This document shows positions 24,635-33,943 of a DNA stretch of 64,000 nt, piece by piece. Numbering within the stretch: position 1 is the first letter of the stretch; the number at the start of each line of letters is the position of its first letter. A model generated the notes under the pieces. It was given only the letters and a program-made list of their open reading frames with translations, was not told the origin of the DNA and did not search any database. The position numbers were made by a program, and so were the translations under genes. The stretch is from Nocardia brevicatena NBRC 12119 (GTDB lineage Bacteria; Actinomycetota; Actinomycetes; Mycobacteriales; Mycobacteriaceae). The DNA lies in assembly GCF_000308495.1 (NCBI RefSeq), contig NZ_BAFU01000073.1, forward strand, positions 62,001 to 126,000, in the 5' to 3' direction.

Positions 24635-26206
24635 TCAGTGCGCGAAGTGCCGGGAACCCGTGAGATACATCGTGACACCCGCTTCGCGTGCGGCGTCGAT
24701 GGTGTCCTGATCCCGCACCGATCCCCCGGGCTGCACGATCGCCCGAATACCGGCCTGGATGAGCTGCTGCGGGCCGTCCGGGAAGGGGAAGTAGGCATCC
24801 GACGCCGCCACCGATCCCTTGGCCCGGTCGCCCGCGCGCTGTACCGCCAGCCGGACCGCGTCGACCCGGTTTACCTGCCCCATACCGACACCCACCGACG
24901 CTCCGTCGTGGGCAAGCAGAATAGCGTTCGACTTCACCGCGCGGCAGGCGCGCCAGGCGAATTCGAGATCGGCGAGGGTTTCCGCGTCGGCGGGCTCTCC
25001 CGCGGCCAAGGTCCAGTTCTTCGGATCGTCGCCCTCGGCGTCGATGACATCCCGCTGTTGCAGCAGCACGCCGCCGCTGATGGGGCGCAGCTCGATTCCC
25101 GCCCGGGCGGGCGGTTCGGCCAGCAGAATGCGCACGTTCTTCTTGCGCTGCAGCACTTCCACCGCACCGTCGGCATACGACGGCGCAACGATCACCTCGG
25201 TGAAGATCTCCGCGACCTGCTGCGCCATCTCCACCGAGACCTCACGGTTGGCCGCGATCACCCCGCCGTACGCGCTCACCGGATCGCAGGCGTGCGCCTT
25301 GCGGTGCGCCTCGGCGATATCGGCGCCGACGGCGATACCGCACGGATTGGCGTGTTTGATGATCGCCACCGCGGGGGCGTCGTGATCGTAGGCAGCCCGC
25401 CAGGCGGCGTCGGCGTCGGTGTAGTTGTTGTACGACATCTCCTTGCCGTGCAGCTGCCGCGCCTGCGCCAGACCGGCGGAACCGCTGCCGTCGGTGTACA
25501 GCGCCGCCCGCTGGTGCGGATTCTCTCCGTAGCGCAGAACCGCCGCACGCTCCCAGGAGCCACCGGTCCACGAGGGGAACGGCTCGGCGGTCTCCTCCGA
25601 TTCCGTCCCGGGCACAAGGACGCTCGCCATCCAGTTCGCCACCGCCACGTCGTAGCTCGCGGTGTGCTGGAATGCCTTCGCGGCCAGTGCGGTGCGCTCG
25701 GCCAAGTTGAAACCACCGTCACCGACCGCGGCCAGTACCCGACCGTAGTCGCCGGTGTCGACGACCACTGCCACCGACGGATGGTTCTTCGCCGCCGCCC
25801 GGACCATCGAGGGCCCGCCGATATCGATCTGCTCGACACATTCGTCCGGGCCGGCGCCACTGGCCACCGTCTCCCCGAACGGGTACAGGTTCACCACCAC
25901 GAGCTGGAACGCCTCGACACCCAGTTCGGTCAACTGCGCGAGATGCTCGGGTTTGCGGGTGTCGGCGAGGATGCCGGCGTGCACCCGCGGGTGCAGGGTT
26001 TTGACCCGACCGTCCAGGGTTTCCGGGAAGCCGGTGAGGTCCTCGACCTTGGTCACCGGGATACCCGCGTCCGCGATCCGCGCCGCGGTCGAACCGGTCG
26101 ACACCAGTTCGACGCCGGCGGCGTGCAGTCCGATCGCGAGCTCGACGAGCCCGGTCTTGTCGTAGACACTCACCAGCGCCCGGTTGATCGGCTTGCGGTC
26201 ACTCAC
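24635..26206 (-). CDS. purH: Bifunctional AICAR transformylase/IMP cyclohydrolase
   Basis: PurH performs the last two steps of purine synthesis, formylating AICAR with 10-formyl-THF and closing the ring to IMP. The 523-residue protein has the N-terminal MGS-like cyclohydrolase domain ([33 protein letters not shown], then [22 protein letters not shown]) and the C-terminal transformylase domain ([47 protein letters not shown], and the C-terminal RHFAH). Full length for the family. Its ATG overlaps the purN stop by 4 bp. Confidence 0.96.
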   Translation of the reverse strand: MSDRKPINRALVSVYDKTGLVELAIGLHAAGVELVSTGSTAARIADAGIPVTKVEDLTGFPETLDGRVKTLHPRVHAGILADTRKPEHLAQLTELGVEAFQLVVVNLYPFGETVASGAGPDECVEQIDIGGPSMVRAAAKNHPSVAVVVDTGDYGRVLAAVGDGGFNLAERTALAAKAFQHTASYDVAVANWMASVLVPGTESEETAEPFPSWTGGSWERAAVLRYGENPHQRAALYTDGSGSAGLAQARQLHGKEMSYNNYTDADAAWRAAYDHDAPAVAIIKHANPCGIAVGADIAEAHRKAHACDPVSAYGGVIAANREVSVEMAQQVAEIFTEVIVAPSYADGAVEVLQRKKNVRILLAEPPARAGIELRPISGGVLLQQRDVIDAEGDDPKNWTLAAGEPADAETLADLEFAWRACRAVKSNAILLAHDGASVGVGMGQVNRVDAVRLAVQRAGDRAKGSVAASDAYFPFPDGPQQLIQAGIRAIVQPGGSVRDQDTIDAAREAGVTMYLTGSRHFAH

Positions 26207-26865
26207 CGGAGAACTCGCTCATCTGGGATTACTGCCTTTCGTCCATCGGAGACAATGCCTCGGGTCGCGACGGCGGCGACAACCTCCGTCAACAACCGTC
26301 GCTCGACAACCTTGATGCGCTCGTGCAAACTCGCCTCGTCGTCGTCGGGGAGCACTCGCACCGGCTCCTGCGCCAGAATCGGCCCGGTATCGACGCCCGC
26401 GTCGACCAAGTGGATGGTGGTCCCGGTGATCCGGACACCGTAGGCCAGCGCGTCCCGGACCCCGTGCGTGCCCGGGAACGCGGGCAGCAGCGCGGGATGG
26501 GAGTTGATGATGCGACCGCCGAACCGGTCCAGGAACGCAGGGCCGAGCAGCCGCATGAATCCGGCGCAGACCACCAGGTCCGGCTCGTGGGCCGCCACCG
26601 CGTCGGTGAGGGCCGCGTCCCAGGCGGTGCGATCGCCGTAGTCGCCCGGTGCGACCAGGAAATGCGGAAGGCCCGCGGCCACGGCGTGTTCGGTGGCGGC
26701 GCAGCGGCGGTCCACCCCCACCGCGGCGATCCGGGCCGGGTAATCGGCGGCGGACGCGGCCTCGACGAGCGCACGCAACAGTGACCCGGTGCCCGAGGCG
26801 AGTACGACGAGGGTCGCCGGGTCGGCGGAATGGGCCGGGCTGGTCAGCGCTCTACTCCTGCACAT
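26203..26865 (-). CDS. purN: Phosphoribosylglycinamide formyltransferase
   Basis: PurN formylates GAR using 10-formyl-THF, the third step of purine synthesis. The 220-residue protein has [48 protein letters not shown] (catalytic Asn and His) and [22 protein letters not shown] (catalytic Asp). I chose the ATG at 26865 ([13 protein letters not shown]); the open frame begins at 26931 with an implausible Arg/Pro-rich N-terminus. It is coupled to purH, and perM is upstream on the same strand. Confidence 0.94.
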   Translation of the reverse strand: MCRSRALTSPAHSADPATLVVLASGTGSLLRALVEAASAADYPARIAAVGVDRRCAATEHAVAAGLPHFLVAPGDYGDRTAWDAALTDAVAAHEPDLVVCAGFMRLLGPAFLDRFGGRIINSHPALLPAFPGTHGVRDALAYGVRITGTTIHLVDAGVDTGPILAQEPVRVLPDDDEASLHERIKVVERRLLTEVVAAVATRGIVSDGRKAVIPDERVLR

Positions 26866-27031
26866 CGGTGGACGACGGTCGGATGCCGCCGGGCCTGCGG
26901 ACGAACGGCCCGCGGCCGACGGGCGAAACATCGCACCGCCGGGTAGAGCCTAATGGACGCCGCCGGCCGCCCGTCCGTCCGGCCCGTCCGTCGACAGTCC
27001 GCACATGGCCCTGGAGCAGGCGCGGGTACGT

Positions 27032-28621
27032 TCAATGCCCACCGCTTCGATCGGCCTCCGGCGGCTCCATCTCGACCACCTCGGCGTCCACGATCTCCTC
27101 CGCGGAGTCGGCGGGGGTCGGGGGACGGACGATACCTTCGACCGGCTCGTCCTCGACCAGTTCGGCATCCAGTTCGACCCGCGGATCGGGATCCGCGGTG
27201 TAGACCTCGAGGGGGCTGTACCGGTCGTCCGGGACGAGTTCGTCGTCGGAGTGCTCCGAGGCGTCGGCGTCCGGGCCGGGCAGGTCGTCGGGGGAGTCCG
27301 GCAGGTCGGGGTCGCGGGCACGGTCGAAACCGGCGAGGTAGTCATCGTCGGACAGTTCGTCGTCGAAGTAGTCCTCGTAGTCCGGGTCGTACCGGGTATC
27401 GGAACGGCGCAGGATCGGTGTCCCGAACGAGACGACGAACAGCCTGGCGTATACCAGCCCCGCGTATCCGGTCAACGCCAGCCAGGCGAAGGTCACCGGC
27501 ACGAAGATCAGCAGTTCCAGACCGATATGCCCGAAACCGCCGAGGGTGCCGTCGGCCAACCCGGCCGTCAGCGTCAAGGCGGCGGTCGCCAACGCCGCCG
27601 AACCCAGCAGGGCCCAGGGCGAACCGATCCGGTCGTAGGAGACCCGCGCGATCTCGATACCGCCGAGCACTCCCACGACCGCCGGGATCAGCAACAGCAC
27701 CGGCCACCATACGGCGGGCGGTCCCGTGGGCACGGCCGCGAGCACCGGCACGGCGGGCACCGGCCCACCGACCACGGCGAATACGCCGACCGAGGCGTCG
27801 CCCAACTGCGCACCGGGCCCCACCAGCACCCCGACCGCCGCGACTGCCACATTCGGCAGGTACAGCAGGGACAGCACGGTCAGCCCGAGCACACCGACGA
27901 TATTGCCGGCGTGTTGATAGCTCTCCCCGAGCCTCGACCACTGCACCAGGGCGGCGAGAACGACGACCACCGCACCCGCGCCGAGCAGCCGCAGCGCCAT
28001 CCGCCCGGCCACATAGCCGGCCGCCACCACGTCGTAGGGGAGCCAATCGAATATCTGCTGCCGGCATCGCACCGCGACAGCGCAGGACGCCGCCCCCAGA
28101 TGCAGGACCAGCACCCAGGTGAAGGCCGTCAACGGGTTCGGCGGTTGCAGCGGGACGACCCCGGACGCGTCCTCGGCGACGGCCAGGCAGACCGCGGTGA
28201 TCAGCAGTGGACCGCCCACCGCCGCGCCGAACAGCCACCCCAGATCCGCCCGTGTCGGCTCCTCGTCGACCGCATGCAGGCATTCCCGGGTGGACGCCCA
28301 CAGCAGTGCCATGGTCGGCAGCAGCGGCAGGATTCCCAGGGTGGTGGTGCCGATGACCAGCGGAACCTGGTGCACGGCAAGCCATGCGGCCGCCACTGCG
28401 CCGCTGACACCGGTGAGATCGCTGCCCGAGGTGAGCAGGGTGGCCAGTACCGCGAGCACGATGAGGGCGAGCGCGAGGGCCGCGGGCCGAGCGGCGACGA
28501 AGAGTAGCACCCGCGCGTGTTCGGGCGGCAACGACAACAGGCCCAGTTCCTCGGCCGGTTCCGCCGATGCGCTGCGGAATCCGGGGCTCTGACGGGCAAG
28601 CGAGTTACGCGGGGCACTCAT
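27032..28621 (-). CDS. perM: PerM-like integral membrane protein (DUF6350)
   Basis: A polytopic membrane protein of 529 residues with roughly ten or more hydrophobic segments up to residue 390, then a long acidic cytoplasmic tail (RYDPDYEDYFDDELSDDDYLAG..., rich in Asp/Glu/Pro). This topology and the place upstream of purN-purH match M. tuberculosis PerM (Rv0955), needed for persistence and for cell division when magnesium is low, where it stabilises the divisome. The function is transferred by synteny and architecture. Confidence 0.82.
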   Translation of the reverse strand: MSAPRNSLARQSPGFRSASAEPAEELGLLSLPPEHARVLLFVAARPAALALALIVLAVLATLLTSGSDLTGVSGAVAAAWLAVHQVPLVIGTTTLGILPLLPTMALLWASTRECLHAVDEEPTRADLGWLFGAAVGGPLLITAVCLAVAEDASGVVPLQPPNPLTAFTWVLVLHLGAASCAVAVRCRQQIFDWLPYDVVAAGYVAGRMALRLLGAGAVVVVLAALVQWSRLGESYQHAGNIVGVLGLTVLSLLYLPNVAVAAVGVLVGPGAQLGDASVGVFAVVGGPVPAVPVLAAVPTGPPAVWWPVLLLIPAVVGVLGGIEIARVSYDRIGSPWALLGSAALATAALTLTAGLADGTLGGFGHIGLELLIFVPVTFAWLALTGYAGLVYARLFVVSFGTPILRRSDTRYDPDYEDYFDDELSDDDYLAGFDRARDPDLPDSPDDLPGPDADASEHSDDELVPDDRYSPLEVYTADPDPRVELDAELVEDEPVEGIVRPPTPADSAEEIVDAEVVEMEPPEADRSGGH

Positions 28622-28689
28622 GGAGTTCAGGGTGGCAGCTGCCCCGGCGCGAGCGGCTCAGGCGCGCCGCACCGGGGCGAGCGGCCGAG

Positions 28690-29646
28690 TTACTTGTTCT
28701 CGTCCGAGGGACGGAACGCCTTGGTGGCGTCGGAGGCCGGATCCGAACCCTGGTCACCGCCGAACGGCTGCCCCGGCTGGGCCGGCTGGCCGGGCTGCAC
28801 CTGGCCGTAGGGCGCACCTTGCTGCTGGGCCTGGCCGTAGGGCGCACCCTGCTGGGGCTGCTGACCGTACTGCTGCCCCTGCTGCCCGTACGGTTGCTGA
28901 CCGTAGGACGGCTGCTGACCGTACTGCTGCTGCCCCTGCTGCCCGTACGGCTGCTGACCGTAGCCCTGACCGTAGGGTACGGCCTGCTGGCCCTGCTGGG
29001 CATAGCCTTGCTGACCGTAGCCCTGCTGGGCCTGGCCGTAACCCTGCTGGGCCTGGCCGTAGCCCTGCTGGGCCTGACCGTAACCCTGCTGCTGGCCGTA
29101 CCCGGTCGGGGCCGCCGGCCGCGACGAGGGCTCCGGCAGGATACCCGCCTGGAACAGCAACACGGCGACCGCGAGACCGGTCTGCACGAGCGCCAGCAAC
29201 AGCACCAGCCAGAAACCTATCTCGGTCTTGGCACCGTCGGGGAAGTTGAACATCTGGAACAGCGCGGTGAAGAAGGCACCGGCCGCGACCGCGGCGGAGG
29301 CGCCGATCCAGTTCTGCTTCGGCAGCAGCGACAAACCGGCCAGCAGCGCGGCGATCAACACCAGCCCCGCCAGCGAAGGCTCGAACTCGAAAAGGTTCGC
29401 GGAGGTGTCCGCGCTGCTGAACCCGGACGGCGCATCGCTACCCACGTAGCTCAGGAAGCCGAGCAGGAAGTTGATCACACCGACCGCGGCGGCACCGATG
29501 GTCAGGAAGAACGGCAGGCCCTTTCCACCGGCGCCTGCAGCACTCGCACCTGCCGCACCCCCGGGCGCCGCCTGAACGGGATTGGACGGAACAGAGGGCG
29601 TCTGCGCGGGTTGGTTGTACCCCGAGCCCCCGGTCGGGTATGACAT
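28690..29646 (-). CDS. DUF5336 four-helix membrane protein with Gln/Tyr/Gly repeat tail (Rv0954-like)
   Basis: A 318-residue protein. After a Pro/Gly/Ala-rich N-terminus it has four membrane helices (about residues 44-175), then a 140-residue tail made of GYGQAQQ and [10 protein letters not shown]-type repeats. The M. tuberculosis counterpart Rv0954 (34-kDa antigen) is described as a tetraspan membrane protein linked to cell division. Here it lies 68 bp upstream of perM on the same strand, so the two may act together. The tail is low-complexity and may phase-separate or bind the wall; that is inference. Confidence 0.82.
   Translation of the reverse strand: MSYPTGGSGYNQPAQTPSVPSNPVQAAPGGAAGASAAGAGGKGLPFFLTIGAAAVGVINFLLGFLSYVGSDAPSGFSSADTSANLFEFEPSLAGLVLIAALLAGLSLLPKQNWIGASAAVAAGAFFTALFQMFNFPDGAKTEIGFWLVLLLALVQTGLAVAVLLFQAGILPEPSSRPAAPTGYGQQQGYGQAQQGYGQAQQGYGQAQQGYGQQGYAQQGQQAVPYGQGYGQQPYGQQGQQQYGQQPSYGQQPYGQQGQQYGQQPQQGAPYGQAQQQGAPYGQVQPGQPAQPGQPFGGDQGSDPASDATKAFRPSDENK
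29012..29097 (-). repeat. 21-bp tandem repeats encoding QGYGQAQ
   Basis: Nearly identical 21-bp units (CCGTAGCCCTGCTGGGCCTG and one base more on the plus strand) encode three to four GYGQAQQ repeats in the DUF5336 tail. Copy number could vary by slippage without changing the reading frame. Confidence 0.75.
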
Positions 29647-29804
29647 GTCGTCTTCTCCTAGGTCGAGTCATACGTATTTCACGGCTGATTCCATCTTGAC
29701 GCTACTGCACACACGCGCCGAGAGCATCACCGAACAAGCCGAGTGTGGACAACCGAAAAGGCTGTACGGGCCGGGATACCCGCCGAACGGCGGTGGTCAC
29801 ACGA

Positions 29805-29837
29805 CGGAGGCCGCCCGCGATACGCGGGCGGCCTCCG
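29805..29837 (-). terminator. Terminator after sucD
   Basis: A 14-bp perfect inverted repeat (CGGAGGCCGCCCGC at 29805-29818, complement at 29824-29837) with loop GATAC lies about 40 bp past the sucD stop on the minus strand. Confidence 0.82.
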
Positions 29838-29875
29838 AATCGCTCGGGCACCCTCGATGCCAACCGACTGTCCGG

Positions 29876-30790
29876 TTAGGCGGAGATGCTGGCCTTCTCC
29901 AGGATCTCGCGCGCCAGGGCGGCGGTCTCGGACGGGGTCTTGCCGACCTTCACGCCCGCGGCCTCGAGGGCTTCCTTCTTCGCGGCGGCCGTACCCGAGG
30001 AACCGGAGACGATGGCGCCGGCGTGGCCCATGGTCTTGCCCTCGGGGGCGGTGAAGCCCGCGACGTAGCCGACGACCGGCTTGGTCACGTTCTCCTTGAT
30101 GTAGGCCGCGGCCCGCTCCTCGGCGTCGCCGCCGATCTCGCCGATCATCACGATGAGCTTGGTCTCCGGGTCCTTCTCGAACGCCTCGATGGCGTCGATG
30201 TGGGTGGTGCCGATGACCGGGTCGCCGCCGATGCCGATGGAGGTCGAGAAGCCGAAGTCACGCAGCTCGTACATCATCTGGTAGGTCAGCGTGCCCGACT
30301 TCGATACCAGGCCGATCGGGCCCTTGCCGGTGATGTTGGCCGGGGTGATGCCCACCAGCGACTCGCCCGGGGTGATGATGCCGGGGCAGTTGGGGCCGAT
30401 GATCCGGGTCTTGTTGCCCTTCTCCACGTTGTAGGCCCACGCGTAGGCGGTGTCCTGCACCGGGATGCCCTCGGTGATGACCACGAGCAGCGGGATCTCC
30501 GCGTCGATGGCCTCGATGATGGCGTCCTTGGCGAACTTCGGCGGCACGAAGGCGATCGACACGTCGGCGCCGGTCTCCTCGATGGCCTCGGCGACGGTGC
30601 CGAATACCGGCAGCTCGACGGCCGAGCCGTCCTTGGCGGTGTGCGACACGGTGGTGCCGGCCTTGCGGGCGTTGACACCGCCGACGACCCGAGTGCCCGC
30701 CTTCAGCATCAGCGCGGTGTGCTTGGTGCCCTCACCGCCGGTGATGCCCTGGACGATGACCTTGGAGTCCTTGTTCAGGAAGATAGACAT
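29876..30790 (-). CDS. sucD: Succinyl-CoA synthetase alpha subunit
   Basis: The alpha subunit of the TCA-cycle ligase that interconverts succinyl-CoA and succinate with NTP formation. The 304-residue protein has the CoA-binding Rossmann start [32 protein letters not shown]-like region [25 protein letters not shown], and the phosphohistidine loop [22 protein letters not shown]. It follows sucC by 15 bp in one operon that ends at the hairpin 29805-29837. Confidence 0.96.
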   Translation of the reverse strand: MSIFLNKDSKVIVQGITGGEGTKHTALMLKAGTRVVGGVNARKAGTTVSHTAKDGSAVELPVFGTVAEAIEETGADVSIAFVPPKFAKDAIIEAIDAEIPLLVVITEGIPVQDTAYAWAYNVEKGNKTRIIGPNCPGIITPGESLVGITPANITGKGPIGLVSKSGTLTYQMMYELRDFGFSTSIGIGGDPVIGTTHIDAIEAFEKDPETKLIVMIGEIGGDAEERAAAYIKENVTKPVVGYVAGFTAPEGKTMGHAGAIVSGSSGTAAAKKEALEAAGVKVGKTPSETAALAREILEKASISA

Positions 30791-30805
30791 TTCGGTTCTC
30801 TGTCC

Positions 30806-31972
30806 TTACTTGGCCGCAGCCAGTTCAGCGGCCTTGTCGGCGCCTTCGTCCATGGTCCGGGCGAGGGTCACCAGCGGGTGGTTGGCATCGACGAGGATCT
30901 TGCGACCCTCCTCGACCTTGTTGCCGTCGAGGCGGACGACCAGCGGCTTGTTGGCCTCCGAGCCCAGGATCTCCAGCGCCTTCACGATGCCGTTGGCGAC
31001 CGCGTCACAGGCGGTGATACCACCGAACACGTTGACGAACACGCTCTTGACCTGAGAGTCGTTGAGGATGACGTCGAGACCGTTGGCCATCACCTCGGCC
31101 GAGGCACCGCCACCGATATCGAGGAAGTTGGCCGGCTTCACGCCGCTGTGCTTCTCACCGGCGTAGGCGACCACGTCCAGGGTCGACATGACCAGGCCGG
31201 CGCCGTTGCCGATGATGCCGACCTCACCGTCGAGCTTGACGTAGTTGAGGTCGTTCTCCTTGGCCTTGAGCTCCAGCGGATCGGTGGCGTCACGATCGGC
31301 GAACTCGGCGTGGTCGGGGTGGCGGAAGTCGGCGTTCTCGTCCAGGGTGACCTTGCCGTCCAGCGCCAGGATCTCGTTCTCCGGCGTGCGAACCAGCGGG
31401 TTCACCTCGACCAGGGTCGCGTCTTCGGCGACGAAGACCTCCCACAGCTTCTGAATGGTCACCGCGGCGGCGTCCAGCACGTCGGCGGGCAGGTGGCCCT
31501 GCTCGGCGATGGAGCGCGCGAAGGCCAGGTCCACACCCTTGACGGCGTCGACCGGCACCTTGGCCAGGCGGTCGGGCTTGGTGGCGGCCACCTCTTCGAT
31601 CTCCATACCGCCCTCGACCGAGCACATGGCCAGGTAGGTGCGGTTGGCGCGATCGAGCAGGAAGGAGATGTAGTACTCCTCCGCGATGTCCTTGGCCTCG
31701 GCGACCAGAATCTTCTTGGTGACGTGACCCTTGATGTCCAGGCCCAGGATGTTGGAGGCGTGGGTGAAGGCGTCGTCCGGGGTGGCGGCGTACTTCACGC
31801 CACCGGCCTTACCACGGCCACCGGTTTTGACCTGGGCCTTGATCATCACCGGCTTGCCGATTTCCTGCGCAATGGCGCGGGCGTCCTCGGCAGTGTCTGT
31901 TACGCGGCCCTCCGACGAAGGCACTCCGTGCTTAACGAAGAGCTCCTTCGCCTGATATTCGAAGAGATCCAT
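30806..31972 (-). CDS. sucC: Succinyl-CoA synthetase beta subunit
   Basis: The ATP-grasp beta subunit, 388 residues, which sets nucleotide specificity. Landmarks: [99 protein letters not shown] and [20 protein letters not shown]. The ATG at 31972 is preceded by GGTGAG and starts at the conserved MDLFEYQ; the open frame extends 11 codons further. First gene of sucCD. Confidence 0.96.
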   Translation of the reverse strand: MDLFEYQAKELFVKHGVPSSEGRVTDTAEDARAIAQEIGKPVMIKAQVKTGGRGKAGGVKYAATPDDAFTHASNILGLDIKGHVTKKILVAEAKDIAEEYYISFLLDRANRTYLAMCSVEGGMEIEEVAATKPDRLAKVPVDAVKGVDLAFARSIAEQGHLPADVLDAAAVTIQKLWEVFVAEDATLVEVNPLVRTPENEILALDGKVTLDENADFRHPDHAEFADRDATDPLELKAKENDLNYVKLDGEVGIIGNGAGLVMSTLDVVAYAGEKHSGVKPANFLDIGGGASAEVMANGLDVILNDSQVKSVFVNVFGGITACDAVANGIVKALEILGSEANKPLVVRLDGNKVEEGRKILVDANHPLVTLARTMDEGADKAAELAAAK

Positions 31973-32602
31973 GTACTCACCGTCTCGTCTGCGTTGTAAT
32001 GACAACGACTTTGTTGGCGGCCCGACGTCGGAAGCGGGTCGGGTCGGACTCTAACCACTTGTATGGACGGCCGATCGGGCACGTTCATAGTAAGTGGCGC
32101 AGGTCACGAGACCTTCGCCGGGGACGGCAAAACCGCTGGACAAGGCTACCGACGAGTAGCTTTTCGCGCATTGCGCGCACGCACCCCCGCATCCCTCGGC
32201 GCACCCGCTCGACGGTCCGCTTCCGCGGAGAACCGCTCTCCCAGCACCCCCGATCGGCGGGCCATGCCGTGCTGCTATCGTGATCGACCTCACGGAAGCA
32301 CCGGCGAGGAACGCACCACTTGCCGCATCGCAATCATTTCGTTACCGTCAGAGGCGGTCGATGTCACGGCGCGATCACAAAACCTGATAGAAACCGTTGA
32401 TCCCGCTGATATTTCGGCCTCAGTGAGCATGACAGGAGGACGGCAGCTTGAGGCAGCACCGCGCTCCGCAATGGCAGCACCGCGCACCCCAAGGTCCACG
32501 CGGTTCCACATCGCGCCGTTGCTGTTTCATACCCCGTCATTCCGTATTCAATCCCTCGGCGCCGCACCTCGGCACTGACGACTTCCGGATGCGACTCAGC
32601 CG
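31973..32602. other. Divergent intergenic region between sucC and the M23 peptidase gene
   Basis: A 630-nt gap that must contain the promoters of sucCD and of the M23 peptidase gene. I see no credible gene. An exact 13-nt direct repeat GGCAGCACCGCGC occurs at 32452-32464 and 32473-32485 (21-bp offset). I looked for the c-di-AMP (ydaO-type) riboswitch often found before actinobacterial wall hydrolases and did not find its core motifs. Confidence 0.45.
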
Positions 32603-33892
32603 ATGAACCATCGCACCACCCCCCAATCCCCCCATCGCTCCCGGTCGGGTCATCGTTACCGCGACGACAGCGAGTCGTTCGACCACTTCTCCGCATTCGA
32701 GGCCCCGCAGGCCGACGCCCAGGCCCGCCGCCGGAACCACCTTCCCGCCGCGGCCGCCCAATACGCGGCCGCCCACGACAACGGCGCGACCTACAACTTC
32801 TGGGCCGACAACGACTCGTGGGCCAACAATCACGCCGACGCGGCCGACACCAACTGGTCCGCGGCCCCCGAGCAGAGCGCGTGGCCGGAGAGCCAGACCT
32901 GGGACGTGAGCCAGGACTGGCACGCCGAACAGCATCCGGACTGGCAGGCCGACCAGGCCTGGAACGCGGGCCAGGACTGGAACGAGGCCCGGTCCTGGAC
33001 CGACGGCCACACCGGACCGGTCGAGACCTATTGGGGCAAGGCGCCGGCCGACCACCCCACCACCCTGGCGGCGGCCACCCAACGGGCGGACGAGGCCGCG
33101 GACCCCGACGACGCGATCGACTCGTCCGCTCCCGGCCGAAGGACCCGCACCGGCGGCGCACACCGGGTGCCCGCACCCCCGGGAGCCCTCAAGGGCCGGG
33201 CCGTGGCCGCCGCGGTGGCGGCCGGCGCGGTTGTCGCCGCGGGGCAGTGCGCGCTCGCCGATACCGGTGAACAGCAGCAGATCACGGACTACGAGGTCGC
33301 GGGCCACACCCAGGCGCTCGGTGCGGAACCGGTGAGCGACACGACCCAGACTGCGCAACCCGCCGCCGCCCATTCCCCGCAGATGCTGGCCGTCGAAGCG
33401 GAACCGCATATCAGCCAGTTCGGCGAAATGCTGCAGAACGGGCAGGAATATGCCAAACAGCTCGCGGAGGCCGAGGCGGCCAAGATGCGGCCGCTGTTCG
33501 CCAAGTTCGCCAACGGCGCCTTTACCTCCGGCTTCGGTGCGCGCTGGGGTGTGCAGCATTTGGGCGTCGATATCGCCGCCCCGATCGGCACCCCCATCTA
33601 CGCGGTCGCCGACGGTACGGTGATCGACGCCGGCCCGGCCGCCGGGTTCGGCATGTGGGTACGGCTCCGGCACGAGGACGGCACGGTCACCGTCTACGGG
33701 CACGTCGACACCACCACCGTCTCGGTAGGCGAGTACGTGCTGGCGGGCGATCAGATCGCCACCGTGGGCAACCGAGGCTTCTCCACCGGTCCACACGTTC
33801 ACTTCGAGGTCTGGCTCAACGGCAGCGACAAGATCGACCCGCTGCCGTGGCTGGCCACCCGGGGGATCAGCCTCGGCCAGCGGTCCGACTGA
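32603..33892 (+). CDS. M23 (LytM) peptidase with Trp-rich N-terminal region
   Basis: A 429-residue membrane-anchored protein. Residues 65-145 contain 11 Trp (67, 73, 85, 94, 100, 106, 114, 120, 126, 132, 144), often six to eight apart, among Asp, Asn, Ala and Gln. A short hydrophobic segment (about 198-219) follows, then a helical linker and a LytM domain with zinc ligands in HLGVD (His 319, Asp 323), GHVDT (His 367) and HVHF (His 398, His 400). It would cut peptidoglycan peptides outside the membrane. It corresponds in position to Rv0950c. An in-frame stop at 32576-32578 fixes ATG 32603 as the first start. Confidence 0.87.
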   Translation: MNHRTTPQSPHRSRSGHRYRDDSESFDHFSAFEAPQADAQARRRNHLPAAAAQYAAAHDNGATYNFWADNDSWANNHADAADTNWSAAPEQSAWPESQTWDVSQDWHAEQHPDWQADQAWNAGQDWNEARSWTDGHTGPVETYWGKAPADHPTTLAAATQRADEAADPDDAIDSSAPGRRTRTGGAHRVPAPPGALKGRAVAAAVAAGAVVAAGQCALADTGEQQQITDYEVAGHTQALGAEPVSDTTQTAQPAAAHSPQMLAVEAEPHISQFGEMLQNGQEYAKQLAEAEAAKMRPLFAKFANGAFTSGFGARWGVQHLGVDIAAPIGTPIYAVADGTVIDAGPAAGFGMWVRLRHEDGTVTVYGHVDTTTVSVGEYVLAGDQIATVGNRGFSTGPHVHFEVWLNGSDKIDPLPWLATRGISLGQRSD

Positions 33893-33943
33893 CCGATCGG
33901 CCGCAGGCGGGCGGGCGGCGCCGAGAAAGGCGGCCGCCCCCGC

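Noticed and set aside
24638-26443. 601-codon plus-strand open frame
   Set aside because: Antisense to purH and purN, both with complete catalytic motifs.
29582-31999. 805-codon plus-strand open frame
   Set aside because: Antisense to sucC, sucD and the start of the DUF5336 gene; no recognisable domain and His/Asp/Gly-rich composition.
31973-32602. Possible c-di-AMP riboswitch before the M23 peptidase gene
   Set aside because: Such elements are common before actinobacterial wall hydrolases, but the conserved core motifs could not be found by eye.
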